A stretch of DNA of 64,000 nt from Ferruginibacter sp. (GCA_014379905.1 JACMKX010000091.1:1-64000); one strand, 5' to 3'. Shown: positions 1 to 8,638, counted from the first letter of the stretch. The notes: a model not told the origin generated them from the sequence alone. Translations and numbers: made by a program.

Positions 1-2
1 AT

Positions 3-1808
3 ATGAAACGAATTTCGAACCTGTCATTTGTAATGTACGCCGCTTTTTTATTTATTATTTCTATTTCCATCCTTACTTTTTTATTTCCATCCTGTACAAA
101 ACTGGACGTTCATGTACAGGACAGGGCGGAAATACAAAATCGTTTTTTCACCATTCCTGCCAACACAAACCTGGCTGTTCATAAAGTAGTGGCTGCTTTA
201 AAACGCCAAAACAATATGGGTGGATTTATTCCCGAATTGGCGGAAAAAGATGGCTATGCATTGTGGAACAGGTCCATAGTGCAGGAGTTCAACACTTCAA
301 CTTCTCATCGTGATGGGGGTGAAGAAGAAACATCCGGGGAAACCCTGGTATTTACACCCCTTGTACAACAGGATAGTGGATTTGTAAATGGCTTTTTTAC
401 CAGCCGGATTATAGGGGATAGTGTGGAGTTACACCTGTACAGGGCCAATGATTATGATGTATATCCTTTTGGAAAAGCCGACAGCAATGTTGTAACCGCT
501 GAATTAATTACGTTATCACTTTTAGCACTCAATGAAAATGTGTTTGGGCACAGAAAATATAAAGTCATCGCCAGGGCACTATTCAATGGTTCGGACGGGA
601 CGAGGCTGTTAGAAATTGATACGTTATCAGCCCATTCCAGCGGAGCGCTGGGTGGAAAAAAAGCCTGGATATGTGATATTGAACACAGTGGGGTAGTTCC
701 CTGCCATTGTGGAGTTACCTGCACCGATTGGCAGGACGGATGCCCGCAATGTTCTGCTTTCGTTTGTACCAATCCGCCCTCTCCCGGTGGGTCAGGTACA
801 GGCACAGGCACAGGTACATCGTGGCCTCCCGACCCCGGGCCAGGCGCCTTTCCACCGCCACCAGGGCCCAGCTCGGGTGGTGGTGGTAGTAACCCTCCTC
901 CCGGTAGTGGAAATTGTTCGGGAACAAATAATTGCGGACAGTTGCGTTCGTTGATAATTGAAGGACGGGTTCCTTGTGGCGGATGTGGTTCAGGACCAAT
1001 TATAGTAATTCCACCTGATGAACCGCCCATTTCAATCCCTTTAGATTCCTGTGCTATCGCACACGCCATTGCAAAAAGGATGGACACGCTCTATATGAAA
1101 GGCAAGGTAGATTCAATGCTAGGCACAATACCGGGCTGGCAATCATTAATTTTTGAGAAAGGTTTCCCCATCTACAAAACTGTTTCACAAAACATGACAA
1201 CAGGAGTGGCAACCATTACAGGGTATCAACCCGGAGCTATGCAAGGCAGCTCATCTTCTTCGCAGGTAGATATTCAATTTACATTTCCATTGCCTCCACA
1301 CAACACCCGGGCTGCGGCACAAACACATATTCATCCCGCCAGCGGATATTCTTCGCCTTCTGTGGGGGATTTTTATGCTTTAATTTACAATCATAACTGG
1401 TTCAATTATAGTAATTTTAAGTTTCAATATGAAGGAACATTTGTTGCCGCAGCAAATAATGATAAATATGCCATTGCAATTTCAGGAGCTGCAAATGCAA
1501 TGTTGTTTAATACAACAAAAAGCGCCTATTTAGATACCTTGAATGCTAACTGGCAGGCAAGTTCTGAAGCTGGAGTTCAATATCTCAAAGCATTTGATTC
1601 GTATTTTAACATATATGATGCATTAGACACTTTAACAAGCAGGGATAAGTCCCATGAAATGGCGAACGCAGCGGTGCTGAGGCAATTGAACACAGGGATA
1701 ACATTATGTAAGCAGGATGTTACTGGGCATTTTAAGCCGATTGTAATTAGTGTGAAGCCAGACCCATCTAATCCTTTAAGAAATATATATACCCGAGTTT
1801 GCCCATAA
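3..1808 (+). CDS. Lipoprotein with C-terminal JAB/JAMM-like metalloprotease domain, toxin-like architecture
   Basis: 601 residues. An N-terminal hydrophobic segment ends in a lipobox-like FLFPSC, so it is probably a lipoprotein. Residues about 35-220 are an unrecognised domain. A Cys-rich stretch (about 225-255) and a Pro/Gly/Ser linker (about 258-310) follow. The C-terminal part carries H442-I-H444-P, then S453 and D456, which fits the JAMM pattern HxHPx7Sx2D; E385 could be the upstream glutamate. JAMM proteins are zinc isopeptidases, and the fold also occurs in polymorphic toxins. The layout of lipid anchor, conserved head, flexible linker and C-terminal enzyme, followed by five small secreted paralogues, suggests a surface effector with immunity-like partners (inference). 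ATG at base 3 is the first visible start; an earlier one outside the window cannot be excluded. It could instead be a peptidoglycan or self-processing peptidase. Confidence 0.7.
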   Translation: MKRISNLSFVMYAAFLFIISISILTFLFPSCTKLDVHVQDRAEIQNRFFTIPANTNLAVHKVVAALKRQNNMGGFIPELAEKDGYALWNRSIVQEFNTSTSHRDGGEEETSGETLVFTPLVQQDSGFVNGFFTSRIIGDSVELHLYRANDYDVYPFGKADSNVVTAELITLSLLALNENVFGHRKYKVIARALFNGSDGTRLLEIDTLSAHSSGALGGKKAWICDIEHSGVVPCHCGVTCTDWQDGCPQCSAFVCTNPPSPGGSGTGTGTGTSWPPDPGPGAFPPPPGPSSGGGGSNPPPGSGNCSGTNNCGQLRSLIIEGRVPCGGCGSGPIIVIPPDEPPISIPLDSCAIAHAIAKRMDTLYMKGKVDSMLGTIPGWQSLIFEKGFPIYKTVSQNMTTGVATITGYQPGAMQGSSSSSQVDIQFTFPLPPHNTRAAAQTHIHPASGYSSPSVGDFYALIYNHNWFNYSNFKFQYEGTFVAAANNDKYAIAISGAANAMLFNTTKSAYLDTLNANWQASSEAGVQYLKAFDSYFNIYDALDTLTSRDKSHEMANAAVLRQLNTGITLCKQDVTGHFKPIVISVKPDPSNPLRNIYTRVCP

Positions 1809-1832
1809 AATAATAACTTTAAATTCGATATT

Positions 1833-2249
1833 ATGAAAAAGCTATTCTTTCTCGGCCTTATTACAATACTAAGTATCACCTCAAAGGTGAAAGCACAGCC
1901 GAACATCGATACACTTGCAGTTTTACAAACGATTGTTGCAAATAAATCAAGCTATATCGGTCAGCCATTTTCTGTATTGCTAAGTCAGCTTCCCATAAGT
2001 ATAAAATATTTTTTACCAATACCGTACGCTAAACGGCATGAGGAAAAACACACTTCCTTCGCTTTTTTTTATACGTCAGATGCGCAGCAGAATTATCGCA
2101 TGTATCCCCGTTTTGGAATCCTTTGGCAAAATCCCCTCAATCAGTCACTTTCATATAGCTTATGGCGACAAACTTCGGGTGCCTGGACATCAACTCACTC
2201 AGCACACTATGCTAATGCCATCATTGGGGATATCTGGATTGTAAAGTGA
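1833..2249 (+). CDS. Small secreted protein, tandem paralogue 1 of 5
   Basis: 138 residues with a signal peptide ending near KVKA-QP. The mature part has the shared core of the array: TLAVLQTIVANKS, then IGQPFSVL, a hydrophobic IKYFLP segment, a Phe/Tyr-rich strand region and a C-terminal HYANAIIGDIWI. I do not recognise the family. It starts 24 bases after the JAB-like lipoprotein gene, so the two are probably co-transcribed. Its closest relative is copy 2, whose upstream spacer is also nearly copied. By position and size it may be a periplasmic immunity protein for the upstream gene product, but the sequence alone does not prove this. Confidence 0.75.
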   Translation: MKKLFFLGLITILSITSKVKAQPNIDTLAVLQTIVANKSSYIGQPFSVLLSQLPISIKYFLPIPYAKRHEEKHTSFAFFYTSDAQQNYRMYPRFGILWQNPLNQSLSYSLWRQTSGAWTSTHSAHYANAIIGDIWIVK

Positions 2250-2255
2250 CCTGGA

Positions 2256-2386
2256 CATCGGTGTAGAATTTCTCAAAGTGATGAGCTGATAAAATTGATA
2301 TTAATAGCTTATTATAGAAACCGGCGACCTATTCATTCTTTTTTATTATAGCATTTTACTTCAAAGTCAATCTTATGAAAAAGATA
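2256..2386 (+). repeat. Direct repeat unit A: spacer and gene start before paralogue 2
   Basis: This stretch, from the end of paralogue 1 into the first codons of paralogue 2, is nearly the same as 2793-2921. Shared blocks include GAATTTCTCAAAGTGAT, GAAACCGGCGACCTATTC and TTACTTCAAAGTCAATCTT just before the ATG. Copying of the leader with the gene indicates recent tandem duplication of a whole gene-plus-leader unit, and the leader may hold a promoter. Confidence 0.85.
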
Positions 2387-2785
2387 GTTTTTCTCAGCTT
2401 TATTATTTTACTAGCTTTCACCTCAAAGGTTAAAGCGCAGTCTTGTGTGGATACACTTGCAGTATTACAAACGATTGTAGCAAATAAATCAAGCTATATC
2501 GGACAACCATTTTCAGTGTTGGAAAGTCAACTTCCTATAGCCGTTAAAAATTTTTTACCAATACCCATGGGGAATAAGCGATATGAAGAAAGAAACACTT
2601 CCTTTTCCTTTTTTTATTCACAAGATGTAAATCGTACCTACCCCCGACTTAGTATTATTTGGCAAGTACCCCTCAATCAGTCACTTTCGTACAGCTTATG
2701 GGGACAAACTTCGGGTGCCTGGACATCTATTCACTCAGCACACTATGCCAATGCCGTCATTAAAGATATCGGGATTATAAAGTGA
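2375..2785 (+). CDS. Small secreted protein, tandem paralogue 2 of 5
   Basis: 136 residues. The signal peptide (MKKIVFLSFIILLAFTS...KVKA) is followed by CVDTLAVLQTIVANKSSYIGQPFSVL, written here in its parts: CVDTLAVLQ and SYIGQPFSVL. Only this copy has a Cys right after the cleavage region. The C-terminal half matches copy 1 almost residue for residue (SLSYSLWGQTSGAWTS). It sits on a duplicated spacer and is the closest sister of copy 1. Function unknown; immunity-like or decoy by context. Confidence 0.75.
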   Translation: MKKIVFLSFIILLAFTSKVKAQSCVDTLAVLQTIVANKSSYIGQPFSVLESQLPIAVKNFLPIPMGNKRYEERNTSFSFFYSQDVNRTYPRLSIIWQVPLNQSLSYSLWGQTSGAWTSIHSAHYANAVIKDIGIIK

Positions 2786-2792
2786 CTTTTAC

Positions 2793-2921
2793 CATCGGCA
2801 TGGAATTTCTCAAAGTGATTAACTGATAATTGACATTAATAGTTTGTTATAGAAACCGGCGACCTATTCATTCTTTTTTATTATAACATTTTACTTCAAA
2901 GTCAATCTTATGAAAAAGATA
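2793..2921 (+). repeat. Direct repeat unit B: spacer and gene start before paralogue 3
   Basis: Second copy of the leader described at 2256-2386. The blocks GAAACCGGCGACCTATTC and TTACTTCAAAGTCAATCTT are identical, with a few substitutions and short indels elsewhere. The coding part of paralogue 3 has diverged far more than this leader, so either the leader is under selection or recombination between copies has kept it uniform. Confidence 0.85.
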
Positions 2922-3332
2922 TTTTTTATCAGCTTTATTATTATACTAGCTATTGCATCAAAGGTTAAAGCACAGCCTAACATTGATACATTGGCAGTTT
3001 TACAAACTATTGTAGTTAATAAAAGTCAATTTGTTGGGCAGCCATTCTCAAAGTTGTTAGACAGTTTGAAAATTCAGATAAAATATTTCAGCCCTTTTGG
3101 ATCTCTTCCTTATGATATGAATAAAGAGACATCTTCGTCTTTTTCATTCTATTTTCCTCAGAGTAGTAATGAAATGTATTTGACTTATCCAAAGTTGAGA
3201 GTGTCCTGGTATCCATTTTTAAATGGGGCGCTATCTGAGACTTTATTTGGATATTTTGGTGGCGGATGGACTCCAAATGTTAAAACATTCTATTCAACAG
3301 GGGTAGTTGCAGACATTGAGATTAGAGATTAA
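2910..3332 (+). CDS. Small secreted protein, tandem paralogue 3 of 5
   Basis: 140 residues with a signal peptide ending near KVKAQ. The N-terminal third matches copies 1 and 2 (NIDTLAVLQTIVVNKS), while the rest matches copies 4 and 5 (QFVGQPFSKL, LKIQIKYFSP, ETLFGYFGGGWTPN). It therefore looks like a mosaic joining the two subgroups of the array, as expected after recombination between neighbouring copies. Function unknown. Confidence 0.75.
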   Translation: MKKIFFISFIIILAIASKVKAQPNIDTLAVLQTIVVNKSQFVGQPFSKLLDSLKIQIKYFSPFGSLPYDMNKETSSSFSFYFPQSSNEMYLTYPKLRVSWYPFLNGALSETLFGYFGGGWTPNVKTFYSTGVVADIEIRD

Positions 3333-3474
3333 ATACTATTTTGATATGCACACTACCAGATAACATTTGAAATTTTTTTACCAGTTCTAGTAAAATTAAA
3401 GTGAGAAATTGAAGGTAAGCATTAGAAATTGGGCCTTATAAGTCAATGACGAATTGGTATTGACCGAATTAATC

Positions 3475-3897
3475 ATGAAAAAAATAGCTTTAATAATAGT
3501 TGTCACTTTGGTTTCAAAAGCAACAGAAGCACAAATCTATGGAGTACCCGATACCCTTGCATATCTGCAAACATTGGTTGCTAATAAAAGCCAATTTATT
3601 GGCCAGCCCTTTTCTAAGTTAGCCGATAGCCTAAAACTTCAGATAAAGTATTTTATCCCGTTTGAATCTCTTTCTTATGATGTAACAAAAGAAACGTCAA
3701 CGACTTTTGCTTTTTATAAACCCCTTACCGCTGATTCAGTATATTTGATTTATCCTTGTTTTGAAGTTCATTGGTACCCATATTTGAATTCCAGTCAGTC
3801 AGAGACGTTGTTTGGATACTTTGGTGGTGGGTGGGCGCCCAATGTTTGTGCTTTTTATTCGCCAGGAATCGTTGCAGATATTAAAATCCGTGATTAG
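3475..3897 (+). CDS. Small secreted protein, tandem paralogue 4 of 5
   Basis: 140 residues from the ATG at 3475; an in-frame TTG at 3454 is less likely because the signal peptide MKKIALIIVVTLVSKATEAQ begins at the ATG. The core is the same as copies 3 and 5: LAYLQTLVANKSQFIGQPFS, LADSLKLQIKYF and ETLFGYFGGGWAPN. The preceding spacer (3333-3474) is unrelated to the two repeated spacers. A hairpin terminator follows at 3931. Function unknown. Confidence 0.75.
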   Translation: MKKIALIIVVTLVSKATEAQIYGVPDTLAYLQTLVANKSQFIGQPFSKLADSLKLQIKYFIPFESLSYDVTKETSTTFAFYKPLTADSVYLIYPCFEVHWYPYLNSSQSETLFGYFGGGWAPNVCAFYSPGIVADIKIRD

Positions 3898-3930
3898 TGA
3901 TGACTTATAAACGTTAGATGTAAGAACTTT

Positions 3931-3951
3931 CCCTGTGCTACAGGGCTTTTT
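3931..3951 (+). terminator. Hairpin terminator after paralogue 4
   Basis: Perfect stem CCCTGT/ACAGGG with a three-base loop, followed by C and five T. A decayed relative of this segment follows paralogue 5 near 4590-4615. The rest of the spacer up to 4138 shows no gene; it holds a copy of a GCTGCCATTTATC motif at 4004 resembling the elements at 19137 and 20484. Confidence 0.75.
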
Positions 3952-4138
3952 ATACTCTTTAGACATATCAAAGCATCCATCATCCCTTTAAAATCAAGGG
4001 AAAGCTGCCATTTATCTTGAAAGAGATATTGAGGAATAATGAAGGAATTGCCTTAGAAGGTTTCATGGGCCACGAAGCATGAAAAAGAAAATTTATATGA
4101 CAGAAGCCCTTCTACCTCTCATTTTATAGAGTACTCAA

Positions 4139-4561
4139 ATGAAAAAAATAATTTTAATATTGTTTATAACGGTGTTTGTAAAAGCGGGTCAGGCTCAAAC
4201 TTTCGGAGTACCTGATACCCTTATATATCTGCAAACATTGGTTGCTAATAAAAGTCAATTTATTGGGCAGCCCTTTTCTAAGCTAGCCGATAGTTTAAAA
4301 CTGCAGATAAAATACTTTAGCCCTACTGCGTCACTTCCATATGATATGACTAAAGAGACATCGACAACCTTTGCGTTTTATTATCCAGGTACATCATCGG
4401 AATTTTATTTAATTTATCCTTATCTGGAAGTTTATTGGCATCCTTTTTTGAATGGTGATCAATCAAACAAATTGTTTAGATATTTTGGTGGTGTATGGAC
4501 TCCAAGTGTCAAAACATTTTATTCAACAGGGGTTGTAGCAGATATAAAGATGGTGGATTAA
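4139..4561 (+). CDS. Small secreted protein, tandem paralogue 5 of 5
   Basis: 140 residues, signal peptide MKKIILILFITVFVKAGQAQ. The mature protein is very close to copy 4 in its first half (SQFIGQPFSKLADSLKLQIK) and closer to copy 3 at the end (KTFYSTGVVADIKMVD). It lies after the copy 4 terminator, so it probably has its own promoter. It ends the array; the next gene is convergent. Function unknown. Confidence 0.75.
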   Translation: MKKIILILFITVFVKAGQAQTFGVPDTLIYLQTLVANKSQFIGQPFSKLADSLKLQIKYFSPTASLPYDMTKETSTTFAFYYPGTSSEFYLIYPYLEVYWHPFLNGDQSNKLFRYFGGVWTPSVKTFYSTGVVADIKMVD

Positions 4562-4715
4562 TAATTGTTTATACCCCCTTGATGTAGCTACTTTCCCTGG
4601 CCCTGCATGGCCTTATCCCTACATAATTCCCGCTGTCAAAAAGCAAGACTGAGTTTCTATTCAATTTATCTCAAACAATCACCGGCACTCATCAGCTTAC
4701 TATCCTGATCTTTCG

Positions 4716-5552
4716 TTATAAGGCATAATTTTCAATGAGGCAACAAGCCAGCCCAAGCAACTTTGCATAATAGTTGCCATCACTCATATTTTTGGGTTTC
4801 GATTGTTTGTACAAGGTTGACCCTAAAAGCCTTTGGCCGGCGCCGGGGAAATACTCCATATAAAAACGCTTGTCAACAATATGCCCGCTTTTGAGAAGCA
4901 CATCAATATTTTGCCTGGGATTAATACTTTGTTCTGTTTGCGCCAGGAGGCTGCTGTTCCTGTAAAAATTTTCACTTACCGGCATGTCGGCAATAACAAA
5001 CCTGCCTATTAAAACACTGTCCTGCATGATATTTTTTTCATTCAAAATGTATACAGGTTTTGTACGATCCCGTTCCACCTGGTTATGATAGTTGCGGGTA
5101 TCTTCCAGGTATTGTACCATTTGATTTATTTTATCATCAAACCTTTTTTGAGAATACCCTTTTTTCAAAGCTTCCACAGCACTGCTGTCAATGGCCTGGT
5201 TTTGTATAAGTTTATATTGATCAATCAAAGAAAATAAGTGTAACGATAGCGCTTCACCAGGATTATAAACGGATAAACTATCCCGGGTGGATGGGAAAAT
5301 AATATCATGATAATAAAACGAAGCCAATTCCCTGATGGGAGCTTTCATTTTTTTAGCTACCAGTTGCACCAGCAATTTATTACCTGTACTAAACACATCA
5401 ATACTCATGGCTCCATCTCCCCCGTGGGTCTTCTTTTTAAAAATGGCTACGGGTTTGCCATCCGTATAAACAATATCATTTTGAAACAACATTTTTTGCG
5501 CAAAAGCCGGGCAAACAAAACCAAAAAAGGAAAGTAGCAATATTGTTTTCAT
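4716..5552 (-). CDS. Secreted protein of unknown function
   Basis: 278 residues from the ATG at 5552, where a clear signal peptide (MKTILLLSFFGFVCPAFAQ) begins; the longer frame from 5573 adds seven residues before it. The mature part has no motif I recognise: an N-terminal strand region (LFQNDIVYTDGKPVAIFKKK), a charged helical middle with QKRFDDKINQMVQYLEDTRN, and a C-terminal LLGLACCLIENYAL. It is convergent with the paralogue array and has no evident operon partner. Likely periplasmic. Confidence 0.65.
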   Translation of the reverse strand: MKTILLLSFFGFVCPAFAQKMLFQNDIVYTDGKPVAIFKKKTHGGDGAMSIDVFSTGNKLLVQLVAKKMKAPIRELASFYYHDIIFPSTRDSLSVYNPGEALSLHLFSLIDQYKLIQNQAIDSSAVEALKKGYSQKRFDDKINQMVQYLEDTRNYHNQVERDRTKPVYILNEKNIMQDSVLIGRFVIADMPVSENFYRNSSLLAQTEQSINPRQNIDVLLKSGHIVDKRFYMEYFPGAGQRLLGSTLYKQSKPKNMSDGNYYAKLLGLACCLIENYAL

Positions 5553-5641
5553 GATCAACTTTGTAACACCCAAGTTATGCCATGCCGTGTTAAAGTAATT
5601 GTAATTTGTTTAGGATACATTTGCCAGACAGATTTTAAAAG

Positions 5642-6274
5642 ATGCAGTATATTTTCCACCTGGAGCAATATCAATTTGAGGGCATACCATGCCAACTATG
5701 TGTTCCTGATTATGCACAATTGAAGGAAACTTATCTTTCTGCTCCTGCCAAACCAGCTATGCCTTACTGGGCAAAATTGTGGCCATCGGCCATTGCGTTG
5801 TGCAGGTTCATTGCAGCCAGGCAGCCGCTGTTTTACAATAGGAAAGTAATGGAACTGGCTGCCGGACTTGGATTGCCTTCTATACTGGCAGCCAAATTCT
5901 CTGCCAGCGTTATTTGCAGCGATTATGTAAAAGAAGCAGTTGAACTACAGCAGGCATCTGTAAAACAGAATGGATTACAAAATGTGTCGTGTGAGTGCAT
6001 CGACTGGCGGGAGATTCACCGGGACCTGGATGCCGGTATCATTTTATTAAGCGATATCAATTATGATCCTGCACAGTTTGAAATCCTTTATGAATTGCTC
6101 CTCAGGCTCCTGGATAAGGGAGCGATCGTTATTTTAAGTACACCACAACGTATAATTGGCAAGCCTTTTATCGAAAAGCTGCTTCCATATTGCAAAGAAA
6201 AAACAACCACCTGTGTAGAATCTGGTGGAGAGAACGCAGAAATCTTTATTATGCAGCTGGAAAAGACCAAATAA
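5642..6274 (+). CDS. Class I SAM-dependent methyltransferase
   Basis: 210 residues. The SAM-binding motif I is MELAAGLGLPSI (about residues 69-80), followed by an acidic strand end in VICSDYVKEAVE and a post-motif LLSDINYDP. The upstream PYWAKLWPSA segment is typical of the PrmA-like and lysine-methyltransferase-like (METTL) branch, which often acts on proteins. The substrate cannot be read from the sequence. It is a single gene divergent from the secreted protein at 4716-5552. Confidence 0.8.
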   Translation: MQYIFHLEQYQFEGIPCQLCVPDYAQLKETYLSAPAKPAMPYWAKLWPSAIALCRFIAARQPLFYNRKVMELAAGLGLPSILAAKFSASVICSDYVKEAVELQQASVKQNGLQNVSCECIDWREIHRDLDAGIILLSDINYDPAQFEILYELLLRLLDKGAIVILSTPQRIIGKPFIEKLLPYCKEKTTTCVESGGENAEIFIMQLEKTK

Positions 6275-6337
6275 AAAAATTACCTTTTCCATAAATATAA
6301 TTAAGACAGATTTAATAGGGTCGTTGTTTAAACATTG

Positions 6338-6345
6338 TATATTTG
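6338..6345 (+). promoter_or_regulatory. Bacteroidota-type -7 promoter element (TAnnTTTG)
   Basis: TATATTTG fits the -7 consensus of the Bacteroidota primary sigma factor and lies 30 bases before the ATG at 6376. A convincing -33 TTTG at the right distance is not obvious. Confidence 0.4.
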
Positions 6346-6375
6346 TTTTATCACCAGGGAAACCAATTCCAGATT

Positions 6376-7272
6376 ATGACTACCAACCAACCGGGCATAT
6401 TGCATAAAAATCTCTCTGTTTTGTCGGCCCTGGGCATTATTGTGGCCTTTTTTTTAAACTGGGTAAAATGGGCCGGGGTACCTGTATCTGCAAGAGATAT
6501 GGCTACCGGTAATTTTTACAGCTTATCAGAAACAAATTTTGGTATCGGGAATCCATTTCCTGCAATGGTTTTTGCCAACGCTATTTTTTGGCTGATACCT
6601 GCCTTAGGCGTGGTAGTAATGTTGCTGGTATTGGCAAAAAAGAGCTATGCAGGTTTTTATGGTGCTATTGCCGGTGCCTTAACAGTAGGCCTGGCAGTTG
6701 TATATGCCTTATTTACCAATGAACTTAAAATGTTTGACAACACAATACAGTTGTCTACTGCATTGAGGCCTGGATTTTACCTGGCAGTAATTTGCGGTGC
6801 AGCCCTTATTTTTTGCAGCTGGAAAGGAAAAAGAATATTAAAATCTTTGTTCTTCTTTTTGCCGGTTATCATTTCTTACCTGGGTTTTAGCCAGATTAAA
6901 AAAAGCCAGCTTACGGAGAAAACATCTGCTACCCATACTTTAAAAGCGGATTATACAATAGATGCACGACAGCTGATCACTGAATTTGTGAGTGCCGACA
7001 GTGCTTCCAATGCAAAATACCGGGAAAAAATAATCGTAGTGAACGGCGTTATTTCAGAATTGAATGCCAAAGATTCTACTGCTACATTGAGTATGGCCGA
7101 CAGTACCGGTTCCTATGCCATTTTCGATTTTGAAAAAGAACAGGCGGTTAAAGTAAAGGCGCTAAAAACCGGTGACAAGGTTTCGGTAAAAGCATTGTGC
7201 AGCGGCAGTCTTTACAGCGATATACTGGCCACCCAAACTATTTCTTTTAAACACGCAATTATCAATAATTAA
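6376..7272 (+). CDS. Membrane protein with C-terminal OB-fold (tRNA_anti-like) domain
   Basis: 298 residues from the ATG at 6376, chosen over 6343 because it follows the promoter element. Four or five hydrophobic segments occupy about residues 10-180 (for example LSALGIIVAFFLNWV and MVFANAIFWLIPALGVVVML). The last about 110 residues, from LITEFVSADSASNAKYREKI, read as an OB-fold of the tRNA_anti-like lipoprotein type (ADSTGSYAIFDFEKEQ, LKTGDKVSVKALCSGSL). Such domains are common in Bacteroidota with no fixed function. It precedes the YceI gene by 26 bases and may share its transcript. Confidence 0.7.
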   Translation: MTTNQPGILHKNLSVLSALGIIVAFFLNWVKWAGVPVSARDMATGNFYSLSETNFGIGNPFPAMVFANAIFWLIPALGVVVMLLVLAKKSYAGFYGAIAGALTVGLAVVYALFTNELKMFDNTIQLSTALRPGFYLAVICGAALIFCSWKGKRILKSLFFFLPVIISYLGFSQIKKSQLTEKTSATHTLKADYTIDARQLITEFVSADSASNAKYREKIIVVNGVISELNAKDSTATLSMADSTGSYAIFDFEKEQAVKVKALKTGDKVSVKALCSGSLYSDILATQTISFKHAIINN

Positions 7273-7298
7273 AATAAACACCAATTAAAATTTAAAAA

Positions 7299-7835
7299 AT
7301 GAAAAAGAGTACATTTCTTTTTGCTTTAATGCTGGCAAGTGCAGGATTATTTGCACAGGCTAAAAAAACAACTTCTGCTACTGTTAGCTTTGATGCATCA
7401 ACTCCTGCAGATCCTGTTGCAAAAGCAGAAAATAAAACTGTTATTGCCGCTATTGATCCTAAAACCGGTTCAGTAGCATTTGAAGCTGCTGTTAAAAACT
7501 TTGCTTTTGAAAACAAAAAAGTAGAAGAACATTTTAATGCAGAAAGATGGCTGAATTCTGAGAAATTTCCAAAATTCAGTTTTAAAGGAAAGATTGAAGA
7601 TTTGAGCAAAGTAAACTTTAAAAAAGACGGTACTTACACTGTTTCTGTAGCAGGTGACCTTACCGTTAAAGAAACTACGAAGCCAATTAAAACACCGGCT
7701 ACTATTACCGTTAGTGACGGAAAAGTGAGTGCAACTGCAAGCTTTACTGTAAACCTTCCCGATTTTAGCGTAATGGCTGATGGAACCAAGATCAGCAAAG
7801 ATGCTAAAGTTAGCGTAGCTGCAGATCTTAATTAA
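7299..7835 (+). CDS. YceI-family secreted lipid-binding-type protein
   Basis: 178 residues with a signal peptide (MKKSTFLFALMLASAGLFAQ). The YceI lipocalin-like beta-barrel features are present: SVAFEAAVKNFAFENKKVEE, then HFNAERWLNSEKFPKFSFKG and a later GDLTVKETTKPI. Family members bind isoprenoid-like molecules in the periplasm and are linked to stress. An A-rich leader precedes the ATG and a strong terminator follows. A second, cytoplasmic-looking YceI protein is encoded at 28705-29256. Confidence 0.85.
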   Translation: MKKSTFLFALMLASAGLFAQAKKTTSATVSFDASTPADPVAKAENKTVIAAIDPKTGSVAFEAAVKNFAFENKKVEEHFNAERWLNSEKFPKFSFKGKIEDLSKVNFKKDGTYTVSVAGDLTVKETTKPIKTPATITVSDGKVSATASFTVNLPDFSVMADGTKISKDAKVSVAADLN

Positions 7836-7857
7836 AACATATCAACACAAAAAAAGA

Positions 7858-7890
7858 CCGGCCTGCTTTTGATAGCTGGCCGGCTTTTTT
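7858..7890 (+). terminator. Hairpin terminator after YceI gene
   Basis: Stem CCGGCC/GGCCGG (7858-7863 with 7878-7883) with a 14-base loop, followed by C and a run of six T. Confidence 0.85.
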
Positions 7891-7951
7891 ATTGGAATTA
7901 TTTTTAAGAGATATCTGGGGGCAATCAGCCCGTAGTTTCCCCCGGGGTAAA

Positions 7952-8404
7952 TTAAACAATTTGCTTTTTCATACACACACTATTCTCCACATGCTCGTAT
8001 TGACCGTAGTTTTTTGTAATACTGTACCCCGATCTTTTGTAGAGCGCAATAGCTTCCGGTTGTTTTTTTCCCGTTTCTAAAATGCAGGTAGCATAACTTT
8101 CTTCCATCGCCCACAACTCCAGTTCCTGTAAAACCTTTCCACCCAGGCCATGACCCCTGAATTGCGGCAGTACAAACATCCTTTTTATTTCAACAGTATG
8201 CTCATCGTACTTTTTAAAAGCACCACAGGCAATAGGGGTTGATCCGTCGTAACAAACTATCACATGGCGTATGTTAACGATCTTATTAAACTGGTCGTAA
8301 AACGAATGGTCTTCCCCATCTCTTATGGCAAGATCCCGGTCAAGTAACACGACCAAAGCTTTAAAATCGGGATTGTCGGAGTTGGTTCTTTGAAAAGTTG
8401 TCAT
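7952..8404 (-). CDS. GNAT-family N-acetyltransferase
   Basis: 150 residues. The acetyl-CoA binding signature is FVLPQFRGHGLGGKVLQEL (about residues 77-95), preceded by the beta4 strand VEIKRM and followed by TGKKQPEAIALYKRSGY, where the Tyr is in the usual general-acid position. The substrate is unknown. It is a single gene, convergent with the YceI unit, with its own promoter candidate just upstream on the minus strand. Confidence 0.85.
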   Translation of the reverse strand: MTTFQRTNSDNPDFKALVVLLDRDLAIRDGEDHSFYDQFNKIVNIRHVIVCYDGSTPIACGAFKKYDEHTVEIKRMFVLPQFRGHGLGGKVLQELELWAMEESYATCILETGKKQPEAIALYKRSGYSITKNYGQYEHVENSVCMKKQIV

Positions 8405-8425
8405 AATATATCGGGGCTTATTTTA

Positions 8426-8457
8426 CAAAGGTCGCAATACTTTTATATTTTTTCAAG
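8426..8457 (-). promoter_or_regulatory. Candidate promoter of the GNAT gene
   Basis: Read on the minus strand: CTTG as -33 element, 20 bases, then GACCTTTG close to the TAnnTTTG -7 consensus. The predicted transcript start is about 15 bases before the ATG. Confidence 0.45.
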
Positions 8458-8638
8458 TCTGCCGTTTAATACAGCATTTCCCCCATTACAGCACGATGCC
8501 CGCACGCTTGCCGCCACTTACTACATATGGATGCTGTTTTTCTTATATCTGATTGATTAGAAGTATCTTTTCAGCATCATTTACGCATTCCTATACCGCC
8601 AATTTCAAAAAAAAGGAGCCGCTTTTTGCTGTACTTTT

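Noticed and set aside
452-1087. Long open frame of 211 codons on the minus strand inside the JAB-like lipoprotein gene
   Set aside because: It mirrors the Gly/Pro-rich linker on the other strand, has a low-complexity Pro/Gly content and no family features.
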